Shown here: one piece after another, positions 1-6,892 of the stretch
How positions within the stretch are numbered: the first letter of the stretch is position 1
How the letters are laid out: every line of letters begins with the position of its first letter
NCBI GenBank assembly: GCA_003554375.1
Contig: PWGF01000268.1
Span: 1-11,733, forward strand
Direction of reading: 5' to 3'
DNA from: Spirochaetaceae bacterium
GTDB taxonomy: Bacteria; Spirochaetota; Spirochaetia; DSM-27196; SKKC01
DNA length: 11,733 nt
The notes under the pieces: generated by a model
Database searches by the model: none
What the model was told of the DNA's origin: nothing
Seen by the model: only the letters and a program-made list of their open reading frames with translations
Made by a program: the position numbers and the translations under genes

Positions 1-272
1 AGCTTGGCCACCGTGGTTGGATCATCGTTTTAGAAGTATAACGGACATGGTTGCTTCAGGCAAGAAAGTATATTTCTCGTCCTATTGTCGAGCCGCGTTC
101 GGTTCAGCGCGGGCCAGTGCTTCTCATCAAGCAGGGAGATGTAGAGACAAGGTTTGACGCGGAGACTTCTCAGCCGGCTTCTCTATCTTCTGGCAGCGAG
201 CGTGTGCTTCACACTTTGGGCTGCCGGGGCGCTGTGCTTGTGACGGCACGAGATCGGGTGTAGGATGCTGGA
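1..272. other. Left-edge stretch without a supported gene
   Basis: No recognisable coding sequence was found here. A TTG-started frame at 51-263 would give 70 residues with no family resemblance and no Shine-Dalgarno sequence. One frame that is open from the window edge ends at 31-33, so the last few codons of an upstream gene could be present, but ten residues are too few to tell. A small inverted repeat (GTGTG, CTT, CACAC at 202-214) is visible and is too short to name. The stretch may contain the leader and promoter of the downstream dehydrogenase, but no clear -35/-10 pair was found. Confidence 0.4.
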
Positions 273-1604
273 ATGACTCACGGAACGCTTTGGCATAGGG
301 TCAGCAGCAAGCCGTGTGCAGTGTGGAAGCGCGCGCGATATCGGATTGTGCAGCGCGGCTTGAAGCTGATCTCCTACGGGCTGCCGTGGCGTACGCCGGA
401 GATTCTCTCCGGCGAAGGGGCGCTGGGCCGGCAGCTCCCGCGGTACGCAGCGGAGCGTGGTATCGCCCGAGCGCTCATTGTTTCGGATCGCCGGTTGGCC
501 GAGCTCGGAGCGGTAGCGCGGGCAGCCGAAGGGCTACAGGCTGCCGGCATCGATGTGCGGCGATACGAGGAAACGAAGCCGAATCCCTCACTGGAACAGG
601 TAGAAGAGGTGGCCGGGATGTACGCCTCCGAGCGGTGCGGCGCGCTGGTCGCCGTCGGCGGAGGGTCCCCGATGGACTGTGCCAAGGGAGCCGCGGCACG
701 GGTCTCCCGGCCGGATCGTCAGCTGACGGCGATGGCCGGGTTTCTGAAGGTTCGCAGGCGCACCGTTCCGTTGTACGCCGTGCCTACGACCGCCGGAAGC
801 GGTAGTGAAACAACGGTAGCGGCGGTCCTCACCGATTCGAGCGCTCGGCGGAAGTTCGCCATCAACGACGTTTGTCTTATCCCTGATTGTGCGGTCCATG
901 ATCCCAGCCTTCTGTTTGGGCTTCCACCTTCCATTACAGCCCAGACCGGCATGGACGCTCTCTGTCATGCGGTGGAGGCGTTCATCGGCAAAAGCAACAC
1001 GCGTGCCACAAGAGTTCAGGCGAAGGAAGCGGTCCGGTTGATTTTTGCCAACTTGCTGCCGTCGTGGCGAAATGGATACGATTTGGAGGCTCGTACGAAC
1101 ATGCAGCTTGCGGCGTTCCGAGCGGGCCAAGCCTTTACCCGAGCCTATGTAGGATACGTACACGCGATCGCGCATACTCTAGGCGGCTTCTACGATGTTC
1201 CCCACGGCCTTGCGAACGCGGTCGTTTTGCCGATCGTGCTGGAGTACTACGGAAGTGCAGTATACCGGCAGCTTGCGGAGCTGGCGCGTGCCGCCGACTT
1301 GGATTCAGCGATTCCGGCGGATCACCCGACGAGCGAGCCTGAACCGTTGCGGGCGGTATCGTCGAGGTCGGGATCATCGATACAAGAGGCCGCCCGGTCC
1401 TTCATTGAAGCGATCCGAGGTCTCAGCTCGGCCATGGAGCTTCCTCAACAGCTCGAGTGTATTCGAGACGACGATATCCCGGCCATGACCCGCTACGCGT
1501 TGGAGGAGGCCCATCCTGTCTACCCGGTGCCGAGAATCCTCGAGGCGGCGGACCTGCGTACTATCTACCGCCGGGTGCGTGGGAGCGACATTTGCTGCTT
1601 GTGA
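273..1604 (+). CDS. Iron-containing alcohol dehydrogenase
   Basis: Group III (iron-dependent) NAD(P)H alcohol dehydrogenase, a cytosolic enzyme interconverting an aldehyde or ketone with its alcohol, usually for redox balance in fermentation. The N-terminal nucleotide-binding part carries GGGSPMD (residues 129-135) and PTTAGSGSETT (171-181). The C-terminal metal-binding part keeps all four expected ligands: Asp228 and His232 in GMDALCHAVEAF, and His297 and His311 in VHAIAHTLGGFYDVPHG, with the 4- and 14-residue spacings seen in FucO-type enzymes. The protein has 443 residues against a usual 380-400. The excess is an N-terminal basic leader of about 35 residues and a Ser/Pro-rich insertion near residues 340-368. 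The ATG follows a modest AGGA (262-265) at 7 nt. The substrate cannot be read from sequence. The family assignment is secure. A SEC-C gene follows after 45 nt, with no evident functional link. Confidence 0.95.
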   Translation: MTHGTLWHRVSSKPCAVWKRARYRIVQRGLKLISYGLPWRTPEILSGEGALGRQLPRYAAERGIARALIVSDRRLAELGAVARAAEGLQAAGIDVRRYEETKPNPSLEQVEEVAGMYASERCGALVAVGGGSPMDCAKGAAARVSRPDRQLTAMAGFLKVRRRTVPLYAVPTTAGSGSETTVAAVLTDSSARRKFAINDVCLIPDCAVHDPSLLFGLPPSITAQTGMDALCHAVEAFIGKSNTRATRVQAKEAVRLIFANLLPSWRNGYDLEARTNMQLAAFRAGQAFTRAYVGYVHAIAHTLGGFYDVPHGLANAVVLPIVLEYYGSAVYRQLAELARAADLDSAIPADHPTSEPEPLRAVSSRSGSSIQEAARSFIEAIRGLSSAMELPQQLECIRDDDIPAMTRYALEEAHPVYPVPRILEAADLRTIYRRVRGSDICCL

Positions 1605-1627
1605 GGCCGGAATAGCGGGTGTAGTAT
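1599..1627 (+). promoter_or_regulatory. Weak candidate promoter for the SEC-C gene
   Basis: TTGTGA (1599-1604), which overlaps the dehydrogenase stop codon, is followed after 17 bp by TAGTAT (1622-1627). Each hexamer matches the sigma-70 consensus at four of six positions. The predicted start near 1634 lies almost at the Shine-Dalgarno sequence of the SEC-C gene, so the leader would be very short. The local AT-rich patch stands out from the GC-rich surroundings. This could equally be chance, with the SEC-C gene read through from the dehydrogenase. Confidence 0.25.
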
Positions 1628-1649
1628 ATAAGTCAAAGGGGGTCGACCA

Positions 1650-1949
1650 GTGAAACTTGGAAGGAACGACCCGTGCCATTGCGGTAGCGGCCGGAAGTAC
1701 AAGCATTGTCATTACGAAGCAGACCGCGCGGCGGAAGCAGAGGAGCTTCGACAGGCAGCTGAGGAGAGTCAGGCCGCCGATGGGGATGAGGTTGCCTCCG
1801 ACGACAAGGAGCCCAAAGGCAACGCCGGTTCACGCAAGCCACACCAGAAACCGTTGATTCGGGATTCGGCACGCGGAGAGCGGGCACGCGGCGGTCCAAC
1901 TGCCGGCGGGACACCACGGGCCTCACGGGGGGGACGTCGGGGTACGTAG
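1650..1949 (+). CDS. Small SEC-C motif protein
   Basis: A 99-residue protein that begins almost directly with a SEC-C zinc-binding motif: Cys9, Cys11, Cys20 and His21 within GRNDPCHCGSGRKYKHCH. This is the motif found at the end of SecA, where it binds zinc and contacts SecB and ribosomes. Many bacteria also carry small stand-alone SEC-C proteins of unclear role. The CH ending follows the SecA form rather than the CC form. After the motif comes an acidic Ala/Glu stretch (about 25-55, probably helical), then a basic Gly/Arg-rich, low-complexity tail to the end. The start is GTG, supported by a strong AAAGGGGG (1635-1642) at 7 nt. It has no other domain, so it is not a SecA fragment. The tail composition is compatible with RNA or ribosome binding, which is inference only. 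Confidence 0.85.
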   Translation: MKLGRNDPCHCGSGRKYKHCHYEADRAAEAEELRQAAEESQAADGDEVASDDKEPKGNAGSRKPHQKPLIRDSARGERARGGPTAGGTPRASRGGRRGT

Positions 1950-2199
1950 TTGAGGTCGGAAAGCGGAAACCGCTCTTGCCGCATCCGTCTCCACGCGGTC
2001 GTCCTCTACAGAAGTATCGCCGTTTCTGCCGGGACTTCGCGAGTTTGCCCCGCGCTAATCCGGAGGCGATGTGACCACCGGGCTCACTCGCGAGCTTCGC
2101 CCGGACGTGAGCAACGGTTCGCGACGGCCACGGGGGCGGTAGCGCATAGATGCGCTCGCCTGGGGCGGCAGGTCAGATAAAGGCGGAGCTTCGAAGCCG

Positions 2200-3257
2200 A
2201 TGTGTGATACAGTCTACATTCCCGGGTCGAGCTCGTCAGGGCGAAACGCGTTTTTCGCCAAGAACTCCGATCGAAATCCCGACGAGCCTCAGGCGTTCTT
2301 CGTGGTGCCTGAGCGGGAGCGTTCAAGGCACACAACGATTACCGGCGGGTATACGGTGGGAATCCGTGACGAGGGATACCCGTACTGCGTCTCCCGTCCG
2401 TCGTGGATGTGGGGCGGCGAGATGGGCGTCAATGCCTACGGTGTGGCTATCGGGAACGAAGCGGTGTTTGCGCGGTTGCCGGTGGACAAGAGCGGGATCC
2501 TGGGAATGGATATTCTCCGACTTGCGCTCCAGAGCAGTCAGACGGCGACCGAAACCGTATGTGCGCATCGCGAAGGTTCATAGACGAGCGGAAAGGGACG
2601 ATGGACCTGGTGGCCACGTTTCGACTTCTTCGATTTCACGACCGGTACGATCCGAGGCGTCGCCACCGGCGGCACATGCGGAGTGTGTGCATGCATCCGG
2701 GAGGACTTGTGAATAACTCGACTACAGCCTCCATGGCAGTCGAGTACCCCGGCTGCGCAGCTTCCCCGACGGTTTGGTTCACCGGCACGTCGATCCCTTG
2801 CGTCTCGCTATTCAAGCCGGTTGTGATCGAGAACGGCGAGTTCCTTCCTCTCGTTCCCGGTTGGTCGTACGAAGAGTCCGGCGGCACCGAGGCCGATCCC
2901 GCGTTTTCCCGCTGGATGGAGCACTACAAGCTCATTTCTGAACCGCCGCGCTCCACCCGTCCGAGGATCCCTCTGAGCACGAATGCAAGCTTTCTTCAGC
3001 AACGGGATAAACTGCAAGAACGCCTTATCGACATCGTGGCCCGGTACTCCCGGGAACGGCGGATCGGCCCGGACTCGCCCGCCGCGGGCTCTACGTCCTC
3101 GGGGGCGGCCGCCCCGGGCGCTGCGGGCTCGGGCGTCCCAAGCTCGGCGCCGCCGCGCTCGGCCTCCCCGGCCGCTGTCTCTGCAATTGCGGAGGCCTCG
3201 GAGGTGTCGCGGCGGTTCGATTCGTTGCTACGGGAAGCGCGGCAGGTCAACCGGTAG
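2200..3257 (+). pseudogene. C69/secernin-like dipeptidase, internally deleted and frameshifted
   Basis: Remnant of an Ntn-hydrolase dipeptidase of the peptidase C69/secernin group. The N-terminal part (2200 to about 2555) begins MCDTVY, giving the Cys2 that becomes the N-terminal nucleophile, followed by AKNSDRNPDEPQ (residues 20-31) and WMWGGEMGVNAYGVAIGNE (69-87). This frame stops at 2581-2583. The family C-terminal part continues in another frame from about 2560: RRFIDERKG, then SVCMHPGGLVNNSTTASM, then VWFTGTSIPCVSLFKP, ending at 3257. The central 140-160 residues that intact homologues have between these blocks are absent, so the reading frame is broken by an internal deletion near 2545-2575 rather than by a single indel. 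The last 60 or so residues are an Ala/Ser/Pro/Gly low-complexity tail. A GGAG (2185-2188) precedes the ATG by 11 nt. Natural decay and an assembly collapse are both possible. Confidence 0.8.
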
Positions 3258-3332
3258 TAGGCGGTTTCCCTTTTCACGCTCGCGAGCAGGCGGGTAGCAC
3301 TTCGCCCATGGTAGGGGCAAGCGGAATTCCGG

Positions 3333-3376
3333 GGCGCGGTCCGGCGGAGCGTGAGCGGAGCCGGATAAGCCGCGCC
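3333..3376. terminator. GC-rich stem-loop between convergent genes
   Basis: An imperfect inverted repeat: GGCGCGG (3333-3339) pairs with CCGCGCC (3370-3376), and inside it CCGGC (3341-3345) pairs with GCCGG (3360-3364), leaving a 14-nt loop and a 1/5-nt internal bulge. It lies in the 181 bp between the end of the C69 remnant (plus) and the end of metR (minus), where a two-way transcription terminator would be expected. No T-tract follows on either strand, so it is not a canonical intrinsic terminator. Its role is inferred from position and structure. Confidence 0.35.
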
Positions 3377-3438
3377 TGGTGGACGGGGCGCGCGGCCGAG
3401 CACTGGGCGCTCAACCGTGACTTCTTCACGCGGCGGCC

Positions 3439-4311
3439 TTAGGTGAGCCGGGTAAACGCCGCGATGTAGTCCACCTCCAGATCCTCTTCCCGGCAGCCTA
3501 AGTAGAGGGTATTGAACAGCCCTTCGTTCCCAAGCCTGAGCCCACTGAGGCCAAGCGAAGGTCCATATTTGTGAAGCATGTAGGCCGGCAACGTTGTGAC
3601 ACCTCGTCCCGCCGCCACGAGCTGGAGCATGATCTCCGTTGCCTCTACTTCGCGATGACTCGCCGGCTCTACCGAGGCAGGTATCAGAAAACGCGTGAAC
3701 ACATCCAAACGGTCCCGGGCGACCGGATAGCTCAGCAGGTGCTCCGCTCCGAAGTCGGACGGTTCCGCTACCTGCTTGGCTGCCAGCGGATGATCCGCCG
3801 CCACTACCAGAAGAAGCTCATAGCTCAGCACGTTATGATAGTGAAGCCCGGGTCGATAGACCGGATCGGGGGTGATCGTCACATCGATCTGATTGTTTAT
3901 GAGCGCTTCCACCCCGTTGAACTGAAATCGCTGGGTCACATCCAGATCAACGTCCGGCCATTTCCGGAGATAGGTCGCCACCCTATCCAGCAGCCACTCG
4001 TAACACGGATGGCACTCCATTCCGATCCGCAAGGAACCGCGCTTGCCTTGCCCGAACTGCGTCAACGTCCTTTCGGCCTGCTCGAGAATCGGGAGCACCC
4101 GCTCGCTGATCCTGAGAAGATGCCGGCCCGCTTCCGTGAGCTCCAGGCGACGTCCCTGTCGCTTCCAGAGGGACACGTCGAGCTGTGACTCGAGTCGACG
4201 GACCATATGTGAAAGAGCGGACTGGGTAAGGCAGAGCTCCTCCGCCGCCTTCGTGAGCGTGCCGTGACGAGCAAGGGCCGAGACAATTGAGAGATGTGCT
4301 CGCTCTATCAT
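3439..4311 (-). CDS. metR: LysR-type activator of methionine biosynthesis, MetR
   Basis: Transcription factor that senses homocysteine and activates metE. The start taken is ATG at 4311, giving 290 residues that begin MIERAHLS, parallel to E. coli MetR (MIEVKHLK); a TTG two codons upstream is less likely. The winged helix-turn-helix lies at about 18-37 (GTLTKAAEELCLTQSALSH). The effector domain carries MetR hallmarks: MECHPCYEWLL (98-108; ECHSCIQWL in E. coli), SGLHY-like PGLHYHN (154-160) and YPVARDRLDVF (195-205; YPVQRSRLDVW in E. coli). It is divergent from metE with 103 bp between start codons, the classical arrangement. No Shine-Dalgarno sequence precedes the ATG, and a good promoter lies only 7 bp upstream, so the mRNA is probably leaderless or nearly so. 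Identification rests on both sequence and context. Confidence 0.93.
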   Translation of the reverse strand: MIERAHLSIVSALARHGTLTKAAEELCLTQSALSHMVRRLESQLDVSLWKRQGRRLELTEAGRHLLRISERVLPILEQAERTLTQFGQGKRGSLRIGMECHPCYEWLLDRVATYLRKWPDVDLDVTQRFQFNGVEALINNQIDVTITPDPVYRPGLHYHNVLSYELLLVVAADHPLAAKQVAEPSDFGAEHLLSYPVARDRLDVFTRFLIPASVEPASHREVEATEIMLQLVAAGRGVTTLPAYMLHKYGPSLGLSGLRLGNEGLFNTLYLGCREEDLEVDYIAAFTRLT

Positions 4312-4318
4312 GGGCAAT

Positions 4319-4347
4319 ATTATGACCGATATTCATGTACCTATCAA
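4319..4347 (-). promoter_or_regulatory. metR promoter
   Basis: Read on the minus strand: -35 TTGATA (4347-4342), a 17-bp spacer, then -10 CATAAT (4324-4319). Both hexamers are close to consensus. Only 7 nt separate the -10 from the metR ATG at 4311, so transcription should begin at or within a base or two of the start codon. A MetR-box-like palindrome (4323-4335) sits between the two hexamers, which suits autorepression by bound MetR. Confidence 0.6.
4323..4335. promoter_or_regulatory. Candidate MetR operator (T-N11-A palindrome)
   Basis: TGACCGATATTCA matches the MetR consensus TGAA-N5-TTCA at seven of eight defined positions and has the T-N11-A form of LysR-family sites. The flanking bases extend the dyad to ATGA-N7-TCAT. 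It lies inside the metR promoter, and its centre is about 65 bp before the predicted metE start (near 4394), which is the usual place for the high-affinity recognition site of a LysR activator. Confidence 0.6.
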
Positions 4348-4350
4348 TAA

Positions 4351-4364
4351 ATGTCGTTTTACAT
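4351..4364. promoter_or_regulatory. Second inverted repeat, candidate MetR activation site
   Basis: ATGT-CGTTTT-ACAT is a 4+4 inverted repeat that overlaps the metE -35 hexamer, with its centre about 36 bp before the predicted metE start and about 28 bp from the centre of the first palindrome. LysR tetramers typically touch a strong site near -65 and a weaker one near -35 on the same helix face. Its similarity to the MetR consensus is poor, so the assignment depends on position. Confidence 0.35.
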
Positions 4365-4387
4365 CATATATCCAAGCTCCGTATATT
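4358..4387 (+). promoter_or_regulatory. metE promoter
   Basis: TTTACA (4358-4363) is followed after 18 bp by TATATT (4382-4387), one mismatch from the -10 consensus. The predicted start is near 4394, giving a leader of about 20 nt that includes the Shine-Dalgarno sequence GGAGGG (4402-4407). The slightly long spacer and imperfect -35 fit a promoter that needs an activator. Confidence 0.6.
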
Positions 4388-4414
4388 CGAAACAGAGAAA
4401 CGGAGGGACGGAAC

Positions 4415-6706
4415 ATGACACACAATCTTGGATTTCCACGCATCGGACACAAGCGCGCATTGAAGTTTGCGCTTGAGAAGTACTGGAAGGACGAGCGCTC
4501 GGCGGAGGAGCTTGTGCAAAGCGCCGCGGAGGTCCGCGCGTCCAACTGGAGACTTCAGCATGAAGCGGGGCTCGACTTGGTACCCGTGGGAGATTTCTCG
4601 CTCTACGACCACGTGCTCGACACGAGCATGATGCTGGGTCATGTGCCGGCCCGGTTTAAGCCTGACGACGAGCTGCCCCGGCTGGATCGTTACTTCCGGC
4701 TTGCTCGGGGGCGCTCTCGATCGGGGACTCCGGTTCAACCAGCCGAGATGACCAAATGGTTCGACACCAACTACCACTATCTGGTTCCGGAGTTCGAAGA
4801 GAGCACGACCTTCTCCCTCGATGCCTCTCGCCTGCTCTCAGAGATGGAGGAGGCGCGCACAGGGGGCGTACGGGCCAAACCGGTCGTCCTGGGCCCGGTA
4901 AGCTATCTGTTTTTGGGGAAGGCGAAAGAAAGCGGCCTGGATAAGCTCGCGTTCCTGGAGCAGCTGCTCGATCAGTACGAGAAGCTCCTCTCCCAACTCC
5001 AGGCCCATGGCGTCGAATGGGTTCAGATCGACGAGCCAATCCTTGCGCTCGATCTCGAAACGCGTTGGCAGGAAGCGTTCCGCACGGCGTACGGAAAGCT
5101 CGGCTCATGCGGGATCAACCTTCTTCTGACGACGTATTTCGGGCCAGTTCGTGAGAACCTTCCCCTCGTCCTCGAGCTTCCGGTAGCAGGGCTCCACCTG
5201 GACGCCGTACGCGGCGCGGAAGATGTCGACCGTATTGTCCGCGAGTATCCGAAGGACCGCGTTCTCTCTCTCGGAGCGATCGATGGGCGAAACATCTGGA
5301 AAGCGGACTTGGAGCAAATCCTGGACTGGCTCGAGCCGATCTACGCCGACCGCGGAGAGAACCTCTGGCTCGCTCCGTCGTGCTCGCTCCTCCACGTGCC
5401 GGTGGACCTCGACCTCGAAACACGCATGAACCCCGAGATCGCCGACTGGCTCGCCTTCGGCAAGCAGAAGCTCATCGAGCTGCGCGTTCTGGACCGAGCG
5501 CTTACCGAGGGACGCACCGCTGTGTCGGCGGAGCTTACGGAAAACCGCACCGCGCGCGAGCGGCGGCGGAGCTCGAGTCGCATCACGGACTCAGCGGTAC
5601 AAAATCGGCTGCGCTCGATCGACGACTCGATGAAGAAGCGTCAGTCGCCGTATCCAGCGCGTGCGAAGAAGCAGCACCAGCACCTGCAGCTTCCGCTGTT
5701 CCCCACCACCACGATCGGCTCGTTTCCGCAAACGGCGGAGATCCGCAAGGCGCGTCGCGCCTACCGCAAGGGCGACATGCATCGCGAAACGTACGAACAG
5801 CTCATGGCCGGGCAGATCGAGCACGCAGTTCGCCAGCAGGAGGAGGCCGGGCTCGATGTTCTGGTCCACGGCGAGGCCGAGCGCAACGACATGGTCGAGC
5901 ACTTCGGCGAGCAACTTTCGGGCTATGCCTTCACTGAGCACGGCTGGGTACAATCCTATGGGAGCCGCTGCGTTAAGCCGCCGATCGTCTTCGGCGACGT
6001 CTCGCGTCCGGAGCCCATGACCGTGAAGTGGATCAGCTATGCGCAATCGCTCACCGAGAAGCCGGTGAAAGGCATGCTCACCGGCCCCATGACCATGATG
6101 CAGTGGGCTTTCGTCCGGGACGACCAGGCCCGCAGCACAACCGCCCGTCAGATTGCGCTGGCACTCCGCGACGAGGTCCGGGATCTGGAGGCGGCCGGTA
6201 TCAGCGTCATCCAGGTGGACGAGCCCGCTATGCGCGAAGGGCTTCCGCTCAGGCGAGACGACTGGCCTCCCTACCTTTCCTACGCCGTGGAGGCGTTCCG
6301 TATTGCCACCTCCAGCGTGCGGGACGAAACTCAGATCCACACCCACATGTGTTACGCCGAGTTCAACGATATCATCGAATCCATTGCCGATCTCGACGCC
6401 GACGTGATCACGATCGAGACCTCACGCTCGGACATGGAGCTTCTGGAGGCGTTCACTGACTTCGAGTATCCTAACGAGATCGGCCCCGGGGTTTACGACA
6501 TCCATAGCCCGAATATCCCCGACGTGGGGACAATGGCGGACCTTGTGAAGAAGGCCGCTACACGGATTCCCAGCGAGCGGCTGTGGATCAATCCCGACTG
6601 CGGGCTCAAAACACGCACATGGGATGAGGTGAAACCTTCGCTCCGGAACATGGTGGAGGCGGCACGGAGCCTGCGGGGGGCCTCCGAGCGGGCCGCGGCC
6701 GGTTGA
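4415..6706 (+). CDS. metE: Cobalamin-independent methionine synthase
   Basis: Transfers the methyl group of 5-methyltetrahydropteroyltri-L-glutamate to homocysteine, the last step of methionine synthesis, without B12; cytosolic. The protein has 763 residues (E. coli 753) in two (beta/alpha)8 barrels. The N-terminal barrel opens with GFPRIGHKRALKFALEKYW, and the catalytic barrel starts near FPTTTIGSFPQT. The zinc ligands are all present with E. coli spacing: His644 and Cys646 (HTHMCYAEFNDI), Glu668 (TIETSRSD) and Cys729 (NPDCGLKTR). The start at 4415 was chosen because GGAGGG (4402-4407) lies 7 nt before it and because MTHNLGFPRIG matches the family. The same frame is open from 4310, but that extension covers the promoter. 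The inter-barrel linker (roughly 365-430) is Arg/Ser-rich, and the last nine residues form a small Ala-rich tail. It is divergent from and presumably activated by metR. Confidence 0.97.
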   Translation: MTHNLGFPRIGHKRALKFALEKYWKDERSAEELVQSAAEVRASNWRLQHEAGLDLVPVGDFSLYDHVLDTSMMLGHVPARFKPDDELPRLDRYFRLARGRSRSGTPVQPAEMTKWFDTNYHYLVPEFEESTTFSLDASRLLSEMEEARTGGVRAKPVVLGPVSYLFLGKAKESGLDKLAFLEQLLDQYEKLLSQLQAHGVEWVQIDEPILALDLETRWQEAFRTAYGKLGSCGINLLLTTYFGPVRENLPLVLELPVAGLHLDAVRGAEDVDRIVREYPKDRVLSLGAIDGRNIWKADLEQILDWLEPIYADRGENLWLAPSCSLLHVPVDLDLETRMNPEIADWLAFGKQKLIELRVLDRALTEGRTAVSAELTENRTARERRRSSSRITDSAVQNRLRSIDDSMKKRQSPYPARAKKQHQHLQLPLFPTTTIGSFPQTAEIRKARRAYRKGDMHRETYEQLMAGQIEHAVRQQEEAGLDVLVHGEAERNDMVEHFGEQLSGYAFTEHGWVQSYGSRCVKPPIVFGDVSRPEPMTVKWISYAQSLTEKPVKGMLTGPMTMMQWAFVRDDQARSTTARQIALALRDEVRDLEAAGISVIQVDEPAMREGLPLRRDDWPPYLSYAVEAFRIATSSVRDETQIHTHMCYAEFNDIIESIADLDADVITIETSRSDMELLEAFTDFEYPNEIGPGVYDIHSPNIPDVGTMADLVKKAATRIPSERLWINPDCGLKTRTWDEVKPSLRNMVEAARSLRGASERAAAG

Positions 6707-6763
6707 TCATCGGCCCCTCCGTCCATCGGCGCACGCGCTCGGGGCCGCCGGGCCGGCTGCGCC

Positions 6764-6823
6764 CATGACGGCGGCCGCGCACCGTGACGGCCGGCTGCGC
6801 GCCGTGACGGCCGGCCGCGGAGT
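6764..6823. repeat. Three imperfect 20-bp tandem repeats
   Basis: Units start at about 6764, 6784 and 6804. The last two share an identical 12-nt core, GTGACGGCCGGC, and the first is a degenerate copy (ATGACGGCGGCC). Because the core includes the palindrome GGCCGGC, the units can also pair with one another. The tract lies just downstream of metE and runs into a perfect hairpin. Confidence 0.6.
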
Positions 6824-6830
6824 CGCGGCC
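6813..6830 (+). terminator. Perfect 7-bp GC hairpin downstream of metE
   Basis: GGCCGCG (6813-6819) pairs fully with CGCGGCC (6824-6830) around a GAGT tetraloop. It is the strongest local stem in the gap and lies about 110 bp after the metE stop. The sequence after it (CTGGCGAAGC) has no T-run, so it would be a non-canonical terminator or an RNA-stabilising 3' structure if it acts at all. Confidence 0.35.
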
Positions 6831-6838
6831 CTGGCGAA

Positions 6839-6892
6839 GCCAAACCTCGCACAGCCAAACCTGCCGGAGGCAAACCTGGGACAGTCGGCCCT
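6839..6892 (+). repeat. 15-nt periodic tract encoding pentapeptide-like units
   Basis: GCCAAACCT recurs at 6839 and 6854, as GGCAAACCT at 6869, and in decayed form at 6884, exactly 15 nt apart. In the plus frame starting at 6765 it reads AKPNL-AQPNL-PEANL-GQSAL, resembling the A(D/N)LXX pentapeptide repeat. The frame around it has no start signal and no other family features. It may be a scrap of a pentapeptide-repeat gene or a simple tandem duplication. Confidence 0.5.

Noticed and set aside
3308..3442. 44-codon plus-strand ATG frame ending inside metR (contains RAWWTGRAAEHW)
   Set aside because: No Shine-Dalgarno sequence, it spans the inverted repeat, and it overlaps the metR stop. It might be a displaced C-terminal scrap of the C69 gene, but I cannot support that.
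3571..4188. 205-residue plus-strand frame opposite metR
   Set aside because: It is a shadow of metR, whose family match is clear; no independent evidence.
4310..4414. Upstream extension of metE by 35 residues (start at 4310)
   Set aside because: It covers both promoters and the MetR palindrome, has no ribosome-binding site and no family similarity. The ATG at 4415 has GGAGGG at 7 nt and matches MetE N-termini.
5591..6346. Long minus-strand open frame (251 residues) opposite metE
   Set aside because: It is antisense to a strongly conserved gene and is explained by GC-rich codon bias; no family resemblance.
6681..6720. GGGCCG/CGGCCC pairing across the metE stop as an intrinsic terminator
   Set aside because: Long 15-nt loop, position over the stop codon and no T-tract; such pairings are expected in GC-rich DNA.
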